A stretch of 64,000 bases of DNA from Streptomyces durmitorensis (GCF_023498005.1 NZ_CP097289.1:1116001-1180000); one strand, 5' to 3'. Counted from the first letter of the stretch, positions 1 to 7,465 are shown. Numbers and translations: made by a program. The notes: a model not told the origin generated them from the sequence alone.

Positions 1-593
1 CCCACATGGGTCTGCAGGCCCGCCTGATGAGCCAGGCCCTCCGGAAGATCACCAGCGCGCTCAGCCAGACGAGGACGACGGTCATCTTCATCAACCAGCT
101 GCGCGAGAAGATCGGCGTGATGTTCGGCTCCCCGGAGACCACGACCGGTGGCCGCGCGCTGAAGTTCTACGCCTCGGTGCGGCTCGACATCCGCCGGATC
201 GAGACGCTGAAGGACGGCACGGACGCGGTGGGCAACCGCACCCGCGTCAAGGTCGTCAAGAACAAGGTCGCGCCGCCCTTCAAGCAGGCCGAGTTCGACA
301 TCCTGTACGGCCAGGGCATCAGCCGCGAGGGCGGCCTGATCGACATGGGCGTGGAGAACGGCTTCGTCCGCAAGGCGGGCGCCTGGTACACGTACGAGGG
401 CGACCAGCTCGGCCAAGGCAAGGAGAACGCCCGCAACTTCCTGAAGGACAACCCCGATCTCGCCGACGAGATCGAGAAGAAGATCAAGGAGAAGCTCGGA
501 ATCGGGGTACCGGCGAAGGCCGCGGTCACCGAGGACACGGGCGCCGCCCCGGTCCCTGATGCCGCACGGACCTCGGCGGGAAACGCCGCCTGA
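1..593 (+). CDS. recA: RecA recombinase, C-terminal part (5' end outside window)
   Basis: DNA-dependent ATPase that forms the nucleoprotein filament for homologous recombination and stimulates LexA self-cleavage. The frame is open to the left edge, so the start and the Walker A region are missing. The visible part begins just before the strand [13 protein letters not shown] and contains the DNA-binding loop L2 region ([19 protein letters not shown]), the C-terminal domain ([34 protein letters not shown]) and an Ala/Pro/Thr-rich tail. Residues and order match actinobacterial RecA closely. The gene ends in TGA and is followed within 10 bp by a strong palindromic terminator. The usual Streptomyces partner recX is not found downstream. 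Confidence 0.96.
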   Translation, partial: HMGLQARLMSQALRKITSALSQTRTTVIFINQLREKIGVMFGSPETTTGGRALKFYASVRLDIRRIETLKDGTDAVGNRTRVKVVKNKVAPPFKQAEFDILYGQGISREGGLIDMGVENGFVRKAGAWYTYEGDQLGQGKENARNFLKDNPDLADEIEKKIKEKLGIGVPAKAAVTEDTGAAPVPDAARTSAGNAA

Positions 594-601
594 CAGGCAA
601 G

Positions 602-627
602 GTCGAGCCCCCGGCCGGGGGCTCGAC
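602..627 (+). terminator. Intrinsic-type terminator after recA
   Basis: A perfect 13+13 palindrome, GTCGAGCCCCCGG followed directly by its complement, starts 8 bp after the recA stop codon. There is no T-run, as is common in high-GC actinobacteria. It suggests recA is transcribed as a single gene here. Confidence 0.75.
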
Positions 628-784
628 GACCGCGTCAGGATCCGGTCGCGACACGCGACTGCCGCGGGCGGCCTATGCGCGTCCGAGGCGCACAGCGGCA
701 CACCCGAGGTCTACCCGCATCCGCCGCCCCCAGGACCGCCCGGGACCACCCGGGACGCAGCCCTCACGAAGACAACCGCACCCC

Positions 785-866
785 TCAGCGCACCCGCCCC
801 CGCGGCTTCAGCGGCACAGGCGGGAGGTCCGGCGCGGGGATCCGGTCACCGTCATAGCCCTTCACC
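785..866 (-). repeat. Duplicated 3' end of pirin gene, left copy of flanking direct repeat
   Basis: 82 bp matching 5089-5170 with 3 mismatches. It corresponds to the last 26 codons and the stop of the pirin gene, in the same orientation. Similarity stops abruptly on both sides. The two copies bracket about 4.2 kb of accessory genes, the arrangement left by an element that integrates into a gene 3' end, or by a segmental duplication. No integrase gene is visible between them. Confidence 0.85.
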
Positions 867-941
867 GGTCATGTCGGCTCCGGGGCCAAACGGCGCCGCC
901 GGCTTCTCGCCAGATCCGCCCGCCGGGCCCTCCCGGGATCG

Positions 942-1049
942 ACCTCCTACTTCAACGGCAGCGTCGCGCACGGCGACGCCAACACCCCTCTGACCGATGT
1001 CGATCTGGGCGTGGTCCTGACCGCGGAGGACGCCGAGCCATACGGACTG
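942..1049 (+). pseudogene. Remnant of a nucleotidyltransferase-fold gene
   Basis: A short frame reads TSYFNGSVAHGDANTP then LTDVDLGVVLTAEDAEPYG. This fits the Pol-beta nucleotidyltransferase signature (G-S, about ten residues, D-x-D) found in aminoglycoside and MNT-type nucleotidyltransferases. There is no upstream start, and past about 1050 the frame loses family character, so it appears to be a decayed fragment inside the accessory block. The call rests on the motif only. Confidence 0.4.
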
Positions 1050-1270
1050 GGCAAGAAGAGTGCCCTGTCCCTCTTGGGGGAGCCGACGAAATGCGGCTCG
1101 CGAGGTGGCGTAATGCGTGAGCGGGTGAGCGGGCCGGGCGACCGAAGCGGTTCTGAGCGCGCGTGCGAGATGGCCGCAGAATGTGGCACCGGCAGCGGGC
1201 CGTGGATCTGGCCAAGCCGCTCGCCTCTGCCACCTTGGTCGTCCCGTGGCCGACTAGAAGGGCCGTCCAT

Positions 1271-1301
1271 GCAGCCCCGCCTCTCGTCGAGGCGGGGCTG
1301 C
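1271..1301. terminator. Strong hairpin, probable bidirectional terminator
   Basis: A perfect 12-bp inverted repeat, GCAGCCCCGCCT and its complement, with a 7-nt loop. It lies about 90 bp past the stop of the minus-strand gene that ends at 1392, so it would terminate that gene and any readthrough from the left. Confidence 0.7.
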
Positions 1302-1391
1302 CCCTGTGACACAAGTGCGCCCGTGCGGAATGAAATCCGCAGGGGCCGCCGATCGCTGAACTCCCCAAGGCTGGCCCCCGACCCTCAGCCC

Positions 1392-2255
1392 TCAGCCCCT
1401 GCCGAAGTGCACCGCGGGGAAGGCGCCCGCCGCCCTGAGGGTTTTGGCGAAGCCGCCGGCCAGTTCGGTGAGGCGTGCGGTGGCGGCCGGGCCGAGGTGG
1501 TCGTACGGGGCGGCGTCGAGGCGGTCGGTGAGCACCTCGGTCTCGCCGCGCAGGGCCGTGCCCGCCTGCGTGAGGTCGCCTGCCCCGTCCAGCAGGCCGC
1601 GCTCGCGCAACTGGTCCCGGGCGGTGTCCCACTGCTGCGCGGACCACCCGCGGGTCCGCATGAACAACGCCGACGTCGGTGCCGTGCCGGTGGCGTTGTG
1701 CAGGACCAGCGCCTCGATGCCGGACAGACCTGCGATCGCCAGGGCGGCGAGGTGACCGTCACCCCGGTGTTCGCGCAGCAGTGTCGCGGCGTGCCACAGG
1801 GCCAGGTGCGGTTCTTCGGGTACGGGGAGGTCGGCGTTGGCGGCGTACAGCGGCCGTGCCTCCCGGCGGCAGGCTTCGGTGGCATGCAGCGCCAGTTCGG
1901 CCGCCTCGGTCATTTCCGTGGACGTGAGGACCTCCTTTCCGAGCAGTCGCTGCAGCGTCCGGTCCGCGCCGCGCAGCCGCGCCGTGAGCACCGTCTGCGG
2001 TGTGGTGAGGGTCCATGCGGCGGGGATGTACCGCTGCACGTGCTCGTGGTTGAAGTTGTAGAACGTCGCTGTGACGGTGCCCGCGTCGACGGCTCCCAGG
2101 GGTGCCGCGCGGCTCGCGAGGTAGATCATGGATCCGCGCTCAAGGCCGAGTGCCGCGAGTTCGTCCTGCGGCTCCGGCGCGAAGTACACGGATGAGTGCA
2201 GAGGGCTGACGGCGTTGTGGCAGTGGCGGCCCGTGCTCGCCTCGAAGGTGGTCAT
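1392..2255 (-). CDS. SCO6745-like (SalK-type) helical protein
   Basis: 287 aa, ATG start. Predicted soluble, mostly helical, without signal peptide or obvious catalytic motif. The arrangement (an N-terminal segment with the VYFAPE motif, GLERGSMIYLASRAAPLG, then FYNFNHEHVQRYIPAAW, then a C-terminal half with a winged-helix-like stretch, WSAQQWDTARDQLRERGLLD) matches the actinobacterial family I know as SCO6745/SalK-like, common near secondary metabolism genes. The molecular role is not established. It follows a GntR gene on the same strand with a gap of about 60 bp, so the two may be co-transcribed. It lies in the presumed inserted block. Confidence 0.7.
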   Translation of the reverse strand: MTTFEASTGRHCHNAVSPLHSSVYFAPEPQDELAALGLERGSMIYLASRAAPLGAVDAGTVTATFYNFNHEHVQRYIPAAWTLTTPQTVLTARLRGADRTLQRLLGKEVLTSTEMTEAAELALHATEACRREARPLYAANADLPVPEEPHLALWHAATLLREHRGDGHLAALAIAGLSGIEALVLHNATGTAPTSALFMRTRGWSAQQWDTARDQLRERGLLDGAGDLTQAGTALRGETEVLTDRLDAAPYDHLGPAATARLTELAGGFAKTLRAAGAFPAVHFGRG

Positions 2256-2315
2256 GCTGTGGCTCCGGTTTCGGTGATCAGGTGCGGTCGCGGCCAGGCA
2301 GGCAGGCAGGGCGCA

Positions 2316-3020
2316 TCAGGCTTCGTTCGTGGGTTCGTGGTGGGGGCAGTCGGTCAGTCCGGCCGCGGTCTGGGTGAGGTGCTGGGTCAGGACCTCGGCC
2401 GCGGTGTCGGCGTCGCGGGCCAGGGCCGCCTCCTCCAGTCGGCGATGCTCCAGGGCGCCGTCCCGGCCGGGGTTGCGGTGCGCCGACCAGCGGCGGGCCA
2501 GCTCGCTCGCGGTCCACATCCGGTCGAAGGTCTCCAGCAGGACGAGGTTGCCGCACCCCTCCAGCAGGGTGCGGTGGAAGAGGCGGTGGGCTTCGGCCCA
2601 GGTACTGCTGTAGTGCTCGCCCTCCTCCGGTACGTATGCCGGGGTGCGGGTCAGACGGTGGTGGGAGGCTCGTACGCGGGCTTCCCAGTCCACATCGCCG
2701 CGTTCGATGGACAGGCGCAGCATGACCGGTTCGACCGTCCGACGGGCCTCCGCGATCTCCTGCCAGCGGCGGTCGGAGTAGGCCGGGACGGCGAAGCCGC
2801 GGTTGGGCAGCCGGTCGGCGAGGCCCTCGCCGACCACCCGCACGAGCGCCTCACGCACGACTGCCAGGCTCACGCCCTGCTCTTTCGCAAGGTCCTGGGG
2901 TTTGAGGGGCTCACCGGGGGCGTGGTCTCCGCGCATGATCGCGTCCCGCAGGTGTGTGTAGACCTGCTCGGAGAGCATCTGCTTCCCCGCCGAGGGTGAG
3001 GTGTGAGTCGTCTGGGTCAT
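2316..3020 (-). CDS. GntR-family (FadR subfamily) transcriptional regulator
   Basis: 234 aa. The N-terminal winged helix covers about residues 15-80: a QVYTHLRDAIMRGDHAPGE segment, then the DLAKEQGVSLAVVREALVRV helix-turn-helix and the wing (GLADRLPNRGFAVP). The C-terminal all-helical FCD domain (about 85-215) carries the family Asp/His positions (RLFHRTLLEGCGN, ALEHRRLEEAALARD) that bind a metal and a carboxylate ligand. The ATG at 3020 is preferred over one 21 bp upstream because the longer form would run into the operator-like palindrome at 3046-3057. It probably controls itself and the divergent YbhB gene. Confidence 0.85.
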   Translation of the reverse strand: MTQTTHTSPSAGKQMLSEQVYTHLRDAIMRGDHAPGEPLKPQDLAKEQGVSLAVVREALVRVVGEGLADRLPNRGFAVPAYSDRRWQEIAEARRTVEPVMLRLSIERGDVDWEARVRASHHRLTRTPAYVPEEGEHYSSTWAEAHRLFHRTLLEGCGNLVLLETFDRMWTASELARRWSAHRNPGRDGALEHRRLEEAALARDADTAAEVLTQHLTQTAAGLTDCPHHEPTNEA

Positions 3021-3045
3021 GCCTACACAATAGACGATCAAATCA

Positions 3046-3057
3046 ATAATCGATTAT
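3046..3057. promoter_or_regulatory. Candidate GntR operator in divergent promoter
   Basis: A perfect 12-bp palindrome, ATAATCGATTAT, lies 26 bp upstream of the GntR start codon in an unusually AT-rich patch. The position between divergent genes fits autoregulation. Binding is inferred, not shown. Confidence 0.45.
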
Positions 3058-3184
3058 CAGTGTTATGGTCGATCTCGGTGGTGAACGGAAGCGTGACACG
3101 TCGCCTCCTGGCGCCGCCACGGCGGGACCTCCTCCGTCGGCCGCATCACCAACACCCCGCAACACACCTGAGAGGCACGACACC

Positions 3185-3724
3185 ATGAGCGCCAACGACC
3201 CCTTTGCCCGTCTCCCCGAGGCGGCCTCTTTCACCGTTGTCAGCAACACCGTCACCGACGGCAGCCCCTGGTCGATCGAGCAGTACTCCGGCCTCTCCGG
3301 CATTCCCGGCGGGAAGGACATCTCTCCGCAGCTTTCCTGGAGCGGAGCCCCGGACGGCACCAGGAGCTACGCCGTCACGGTCTACGACCCCGACGCCCCC
3401 ACCGGGTCCGGGTTCTGGCACTGGGCGGTCGCCGACATCCCTGCCGCCGTCACCGAGTTGCCCGAAGGCGCTGGCGACGACACCGGCTCGGGCCTGCCCG
3501 GGGGCGCGTTCCAGCTGCCCAACGACGCCCGCGCGGCCCGTTTCATCGGCGCCGCCCCGCCGGCCGGACACGGCCCGCACCGCTACTTCACCGTGGTCCA
3601 TGCCCTCGACGTCGACACCATCGGCGTCCCCGCCGACGCCACCCCGGCTGCCCTCGGCTTCACCATGGCCGGCCACATCCTCGGCCGCGCGGTCCTGACA
3701 GCCACCGCTGAGACTCCCGCCTGA
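3185..3724 (+). CDS. YbhB/YbcL family (PEBP, Raf kinase inhibitor-like) protein
   Basis: 179 aa, cytoplasmic. The PEBP ligand-pocket signatures are in order: ISPQLSWSGAP (about 47-57), the YDPDAPTGSGFWHWAV block (about 69-84) and GPHRYFTVVHALD (about 139-151). Bacterial members bind small phosphate-like or lipid ligands, but their role is poorly defined. The start ATG follows a GAGAGG Shine-Dalgarno. It is divergent from the GntR regulator, which probably controls it. A weak hairpin follows at 3738-3762. Confidence 0.88.
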   Translation: MSANDPFARLPEAASFTVVSNTVTDGSPWSIEQYSGLSGIPGGKDISPQLSWSGAPDGTRSYAVTVYDPDAPTGSGFWHWAVADIPAAVTELPEGAGDDTGSGLPGGAFQLPNDARAARFIGAAPPAGHGPHRYFTVVHALDVDTIGVPADATPAALGFTMAGHILGRAVLTATAETPA

Positions 3725-3737
3725 AGAACAGTCATAA

Positions 3738-3762
3738 GGCCCGCGCCGAGCGCAACCGGGCC
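3738..3762 (+). terminator. Weak hairpin after the YbhB gene
   Basis: Inverted repeat GGCCCG/CGGGCC with a 13-nt loop, 14 bp past the stop codon. Position fits a terminator; the stem is short. Confidence 0.35.
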
Positions 3763-4059
3763 CTCCACCTGGTCCGGTGACAGATGATGGGCGCTCAGGG
3801 GCTTCAAGATCATCCCGTTGCCCCTTTGGCGCATACCTCGGGCACACCTCATCTCTGTGCGTGTTCCAGCGGGGCCCCCAGAGCCGAGGTATTCGCAAAC
3901 AAGAGCTGGGCAACAGAGCGCCGACCTGACCACACGAAACCTGCAAGCGTCAGGTCATCAGGCAGCGCGTGGGGTGCCTGACCGGGAGCGCCCGGCCTTG
4001 CGGGTTGTCAGGCTGCAGCTCGATCCCTGTGCCAAGACCGTTCATGGCCCTCGCCAGAG
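3763..4059. other. Intergenic stretch without recognisable gene
   Basis: Nothing convincing on either strand. Open frames here lack start signals and family resemblance. It lies inside the accessory block between the YbhB gene and the small membrane protein. Confidence 0.5.
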
Positions 4060-4446
4060 TCATGCCGGGACGAAGCTCGGCCACCAGGGTGGGACGTTGG
4101 CCGGGCACAGCGGGGCGGGGTAGGAGTCCGGCATGCCGAGCCATGTGACGAGGAACCAGGCCAACCACAGGGTGACGACGAGCCCTGCAGCCAGGGCTGT
4201 CCTGCGATGACGTTTCCCGAGGGTGCCGTACAGGATCACCCACGGAACTGCAGCGGCGATCCATATGAGAGGCGCAAGAAGTAGCAAAGTCATGCTGTTG
4301 GCTGCTGCGCCGCTACCGATGCCACAAGCAACCCAGGCCCTCCCGATGGCAGCAGTGGTCACCACCGCGGTCAGCCCACCGAAGGCGACCCCAAAGCCAG
4401 TTCCTCTGAACCACCGGCTCGGAGGACTCGACGGCTCGGCTCCCAC
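4060..4446 (-). CDS. Small integral membrane protein of unknown function
   Basis: About 128 aa. The GTG start at 4446 is chosen because GGAGG precedes it by 4-5 nt. The short N-terminus (GAEPSSPPSRWFRG) is followed by three hydrophobic stretches: GVAFGGLTAVVTTAAIG (about 16-35), the leucine-rich LLLLAPLIWIAAAVPWVIL (about 50-70) and LAAGLVVTLWLAWFLVTWLG (about 82-101). A basic KRHRRT loop lies before the third, and the tail is Pro/Trp-rich. I recognise no family. The frame is continuous with the start of the decayed transposase upstream, which is coincidental; the real gene most likely begins at the GTG. Confidence 0.5.
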   Translation of the reverse strand: MGAEPSSPPSRWFRGTGFGVAFGGLTAVVTTAAIGRAWVACGIGSGAAANSMTLLLLAPLIWIAAAVPWVILYGTLGKRHRRTALAAGLVVTLWLAWFLVTWLGMPDSYPAPLCPANVPPWWPSFVPA

Positions 4447-4531
4447 GATCACCTCCCCCGCCTCGCCGTAGATGCGGAGGGTACCAACGTCTGAAGCAGC
4501 CCGCCGGGGCCCTCGCCTGCCCTGACACCAG

Positions 4532-4896
4532 TCAGCCGTTCTTGGGCTTCCGAAGCCGCCGCCAGCAGATGAGGCTGCGGGCGAGGGAGACGAAGGCGTC
4601 GTGGAGTTCGGTGCGGCGTTCCCAGCGGACGGCCAGGCGCTTGAAGCGGTGGAGCAGAGCGAAGGTCTGCTCGACAACGTAGCGGAGCTTGCCCAAGCCC
4701 TTGATGTTCGGTGATCCCTTGCGGGAGATGACGGGCAGGATCCGCCGGCGACGGAGCCCGTCGCGGTGGGCGTTGGAGTCGTATCCCTTGCCGCCAAGCA
4801 GAGCTTCAGGTCTGCGGCGGGGCCGGCCTGGGCGGCCTGCGACGGCTCGATCAACGCCCACAACTCATCGTCCACGATCCACGGTCGAGTGCCCAC
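4532..4896 (-). pseudogene. Internally deleted IS5-family transposase
   Basis: The transposase N-terminus (GTG at 4896; GTRPWIVDDELWALIEP) runs for about 18 codons, then joins out of frame to a C-terminal part beginning VAGRPGRPRRRPEALLG. That part continues through GGKGYDSNAHRDGLRRRRIL and ends with HRFKRLAVRWERRTELHDAF and SLICWRRLRK. These are hallmarks of Streptomyces IS5-type DDE transposases. The middle, including the first two catalytic acidic residues, is absent, so the gene is dead. An intact copy would be roughly 270 aa. Confidence 0.85.
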
Positions 4897-4980
4897 GCCA
4901 TCACGAACGGCCGAATCGTCACATCGGTCACGCCCGACCAGGGCATCTCAACAAGATCGCGTTACGAGCTCTTAAATGAT
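4532..4980 (-). mobile_element. Remnant of an IS5-type insertion sequence
   Basis: Covers the broken transposase and about 80 bp upstream that look like the IS left end (GAGCTCGTAACGCGATCTTG read on the minus strand at 4955-4974). No matching inverted repeat was found just past the transposase stop, so the other end seems lost. The left boundary is approximate. It lies at the right end of the accessory block, 100 bp before the pirin gene. Confidence 0.6.
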
Positions 4981-5088
4981 CTTACCTGCACCAGGGGTCA
5001 GCATTCAGGTCGGCGGTTCATCGCTGGCAGGGACAGCTAGGTGCGTCCAACCTGCAAGCCGCTCGAGCCGGACAGGCATCTGACCAGC

Positions 5089-5170
5089 TCAGCGCACCCG
5101 CCCCCGCGGCTTCAGCGGCACCGGCGGCAAGTCCGGCGCGGGGATCCGGTCACCGTCATAGCCCTTCACC
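5089..5170 (-). repeat. Right copy of 82-bp direct repeat (inside the pirin gene)
   Basis: Matches 785-866 with 3 mismatches and includes the pirin stop codon and its last 26 codons. Together the copies flank the accessory block at about 867-5088. Confidence 0.85.
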
Positions 5171-6054
5171 TCTCCGAAGCGGGCGCTTTCCATCCAGTCC
5201 GCGCGCGCCCGTGCGATCTCCTCGTTCGAGCGCCCGATGAAGTTCCACCACATGATCAGTTCCTCGTCGAACGGCTCGCCGCCAAGGAGCATCAGGCCCG
5301 CGTCCGACTCCGCGTGCAGCGGCAGTTCGGTACGGCCGCAGCCCAGGTACAGCATCGAGCCGGGCAGGACGGGGACGCCGTCCACCTTCGTCTCGCCGGA
5401 CATGCACAGGACGGCGTACTCGAAGTCGGGGTTCAGCGGGAGGCGTACGTCCGCGTCGCGGGTGAGGGTGAGGTCCGCGCCGACGATCGGGGTGTACGTG
5501 GTGCCCGGTGACGTGGTGCCGTCGACCGTGCCCAGGATGAGGGTCGCCGTCAGACCGGGGGCGGTGACCAGGGGCAGCTCCGCGTGGTGCTCGAAGCGCG
5601 GGTCGGTGTTGCGGTGGACGTCGGGCAGCGCCACCCACAGCTGGGCGCCGTGCAGGAGGCGGGCGTGCGACCTGGGGCTCTCCTCGGAGTGCGAGATCGC
5701 CCGGCCCGAGGTCATCAGGCCCAGCTCGCGGGGGCGGATCGTCTGGAGGCTGCCCGTGGAGTCGCGGTGCAGGACCTCGCCGTCGTGCAGCCAGCTGACC
5801 GTCTGCAGGCCCATGTGCGGGTGGGGGCCGACCTGCATTCCGGGCTCGTCGGCGATGTCGTCGGGGCCGTAGTGGTCCACGAAGCACCAGGCGCCGACCA
5901 TGCGGCGCCCCAGGTTGGGCAGCAGGCGGCGGACCTCCGTGGACTCGCCGAGCTTGACCTTGCGGGGGCTGAGGAGTTCCCGGACCGGTTCGGCGACGAC
6001 GAACCCGCGCCCGCCGCACAGGGCCGGGACCGCCTCGCGATCAAGATTGCTCAT
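5089..6054 (-). CDS. Pirin family protein
   Basis: 321 aa bicupin, cytoplasmic. Pirins bind one metal in the N-terminal cupin; some act as quercetinases or redox-sensing co-regulators. The metal-site region is present: VGPHPHMGLQTVSWL followed by GEVLHRDSTGS, with the second ligand pair in AISHSEESPR, giving the expected His, His, His, Glu set. The C-terminal cupin (about 170-285) ends in the typical GEPFDEELIMWWNF segment. The start MSNLDREAV is chosen over an upstream ATG by homology. Its last 82 bp are duplicated at 785-866. It is divergent from the TPR gene. Confidence 0.93.
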   Translation of the reverse strand: MSNLDREAVPALCGGRGFVVAEPVRELLSPRKVKLGESTEVRRLLPNLGRRMVGAWCFVDHYGPDDIADEPGMQVGPHPHMGLQTVSWLHDGEVLHRDSTGSLQTIRPRELGLMTSGRAISHSEESPRSHARLLHGAQLWVALPDVHRNTDPRFEHHAELPLVTAPGLTATLILGTVDGTTSPGTTYTPIVGADLTLTRDADVRLPLNPDFEYAVLCMSGETKVDGVPVLPGSMLYLGCGRTELPLHAESDAGLMLLGGEPFDEELIMWWNFIGRSNEEIARARADWMESARFGEVKGYDGDRIPAPDLPPVPLKPRGRVR

Positions 6055-6158
6055 GCCGCACAACCTAGACCCGCGGGGCACCGGACGTCAGGCACGCGCT
6101 CCGGTCATTCCGGAGGAACCGCCGCCGTCCCAGTGGAATTGCCACGGAATAACTTAGT

Positions 6159-6184
6159 GGAATATTCAATCACCACCGCTCGTT
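6159..6184 (+). promoter_or_regulatory. SigR-type promoter of the TPR gene
   Basis: GGAAT at 6159-6163, exactly 18 nt, then GTT at 6182-6184. This is the consensus of the thiol-oxidative-stress ECF factor SigR (GGAAT-N18-GTT) in Streptomyces. Transcription would begin near 6190, giving a short leader that still includes the GGAGG before the GTG start at 6207. AGTGGAAT occurs twice here (6132, 6156), in a patch that is AT-rich for this genome. Confidence 0.65.
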
Positions 6185-6206
6185 GGACGGCTCGAAGGAG
6201 GCAACA

Positions 6207-6554
6207 GTGGACATGACGTACTACGACCACGGAACCGCGGCGGAGCGCTGGGAGCGCGCGCGGCAGTTCTTCGACGCCAAGGAGTACGCCACGGCGGCGC
6301 GCATCCTCGGCACCCTGGCCGACGAGGTACCGGAGCAGGTCGCCCCGCGTCTGCTGCTCGCCCGCGCCTACTACCACTCGGCGCAACTGCGGCGCGCGGA
6401 GACGGAGTTGCGTACGGTCATCGCGCTCGACCCCGTCGAGCAGTACGCCCGGCTGCTCCTCGGGCGCACCCTGGAGCGGCAGGGCCGGGACACGGACGCG
6501 GCGCCGCACCTGCGGATGGCCGCGGCCCTCTCGGGGGACTTCCCGGAGGCCTGA
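6207..6554 (+). CDS. Small tetratricopeptide-repeat protein
   Basis: 115 aa. GTG start with AAGGAGG five bases upstream. TPR-like helical pairs span about residues 12-105: WERARQFFDAKEYATAARIL, APRLLLARAYYHSAQLRRAE and ARLLLGRTLERQGRDTDAAP. It is probably a protein-protein adaptor in the cytoplasm; partner unknown. The SigR-type promoter directly upstream suggests induction by disulfide stress, and it is divergent from pirin, another redox-linked protein. Confidence 0.8.
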   Translation: MDMTYYDHGTAAERWERARQFFDAKEYATAARILGTLADEVPEQVAPRLLLARAYYHSAQLRRAETELRTVIALDPVEQYARLLLGRTLERQGRDTDAAPHLRMAAALSGDFPEA

Positions 6555-6621
6555 TCCCGGAGTCCGGGGTCCGGGTTCTCGTCGATCCCGCGATGGACGA
6601 GAACCCGGCCGCCGCGGCCCG

Positions 6622-7008
6622 TCACGCCCACACCGTCTCCGCCAGCGCGACACCCACGAAGACCGCGCCCAGCGCCGCCACCACACTGGCCACGACATTG
6701 ACCGCCGCGTAGAAACGGGCGCCGCCCTCGGTCAGCCGCAGCGTCTCGTACGAGAAGGTCGAGTACGTCGTCAGAGCGCCGCACAGGCCGGTGCCGAGGA
6801 ACAGTTGGGTGTGGGAGGAGGCTGCGCCCGCGACGGTCGCGCCGGTGAGCACGCCGAGGATCAGGCTGCCCGCCACGTTGACCGCGAAGGTCCCCCACGG
6901 GAAGACCGTGTCATGCCTGGCCTGCACGGCACGGTCGGTGAGGAACCGCAGCGGGGCGCCGATCGTCGCGCCCGCCACCACGCAGAGCCAGTTGGCCAGT
7001 TGACTCAT
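6622..7008 (-). CDS. crcB: Fluoride exporter CrcB/Fluc, subunit 1
   Basis: 128 aa, four predicted membrane helices. Fluc proteins form dimeric fluoride channels that export F-. Signatures: GATIGAPLRFLTD near the start, PWGTFAVNVAGSLILGVLTG (helix 2, with the conserved Asn) and GLCGALTTYSTFSYET (helix 3 break with the Phe box and TTYSTFS). The ATG at 7008 is used; longer frames begin within a tandem duplication. It lies just downstream of a second crcB on the same strand, the usual actinobacterial two-gene arrangement, consistent with a heterodimer. Confidence 0.93.
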   Translation of the reverse strand: MSQLANWLCVVAGATIGAPLRFLTDRAVQARHDTVFPWGTFAVNVAGSLILGVLTGATVAGAASSHTQLFLGTGLCGALTTYSTFSYETLRLTEGGARFYAAVNVVASVVAALGAVFVGVALAETVWA

Positions 7009-7040
7009 GGCCGCCTCCACTGGCTCATGGCCGCCTCCAC
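7001..7040. repeat. 20-bp tandem duplication at the crcB junction
   Basis: TGACTCATGGCCGCCTCCAC at 7001-7020 is repeated at 7021-7040 with one mismatch. The repeat contains the start codon of the first crcB and the stop codon of the second. Confidence 0.9.
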
Positions 7041-7444
7041 GCCACGGCGCGCCGCGTCGCCCACGACGCGCTCCACACCGCCGCGAGGGCCGCGAGCACC
7101 GTCAGAAGGAGATAGGCAAGGGCCGTGCGCGCGTGGCCACCTTCCGCCAGGCGCTCGATGTCCACCGCGTAGGTGGAGAAGGTGGTGAAGCCGCCCAGGA
7201 CGCCGGTGCCGAGGAAGGGCCGCAGCAGGCGGTGCGGCTCCTTGAGGGTGCGTCGCGCCTCGGTGAGGAGCACCATCAGGACGCCCATCAGCGCGCAGCC
7301 GACGACATTCACCAGAAGCGTCGTCGCGGGGAAGGTGCCGGGGGCGGTGGGCCAGATCAGGGACGCGCCGTAGCGGGCCGACGCGCCGATCGCGCCGCCG
7401 ACGGCCACGACCGCCACCACGGGCCACACACCGCGCTCCCTCAC
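7025..7444 (-). CDS. crcB: Fluoride exporter CrcB/Fluc, subunit 2
   Basis: About 139 aa, four membrane helices. Motifs: [40 protein letters not shown] with the conserved Asn, and [20 protein letters not shown] with the Phe box. It ends 16 bp before the start of the other crcB, so the pair is likely one transcript. The GTG at 7444 is chosen; an upstream TTG at 7477 would add 11 residues and falls at a second tandem duplication, so the N-terminus is uncertain. Confidence 0.9.
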   Translation of the reverse strand: MRERGVWPVVAVVAVGGAIGASARYGASLIWPTAPGTFPATTLLVNVVGCALMGVLMVLLTEARRTLKEPHRLLRPFLGTGVLGGFTTFSTYAVDIERLAEGGHARTALAYLLLTVLAALAAVWSASWATRRAVAWRRP

Positions 7445-7465
7445 CTGTGCCGAACTCCCTCGACC

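Larger units (their letters stand above)
628..1391. other. Gene-poor stretch between recA and the SCO6745-like gene
   Basis: No convincing intact gene. It holds three recognisable things, annotated separately: a duplicated 82-bp piece of the pirin 3' end, a nucleotidyltransferase-like remnant and a strong hairpin. The open frames here have no family resemblance and irregular composition. recX, expected after recA in streptomycetes, could not be recognised in any frame. Confidence 0.6.

Noticed and set aside
1011..2195. 394-codon plus-strand frame
   Set aside because: Only its first 13 codons resemble anything (nucleotidyltransferase remnant); the rest is antisense to the SCO6745-like gene.
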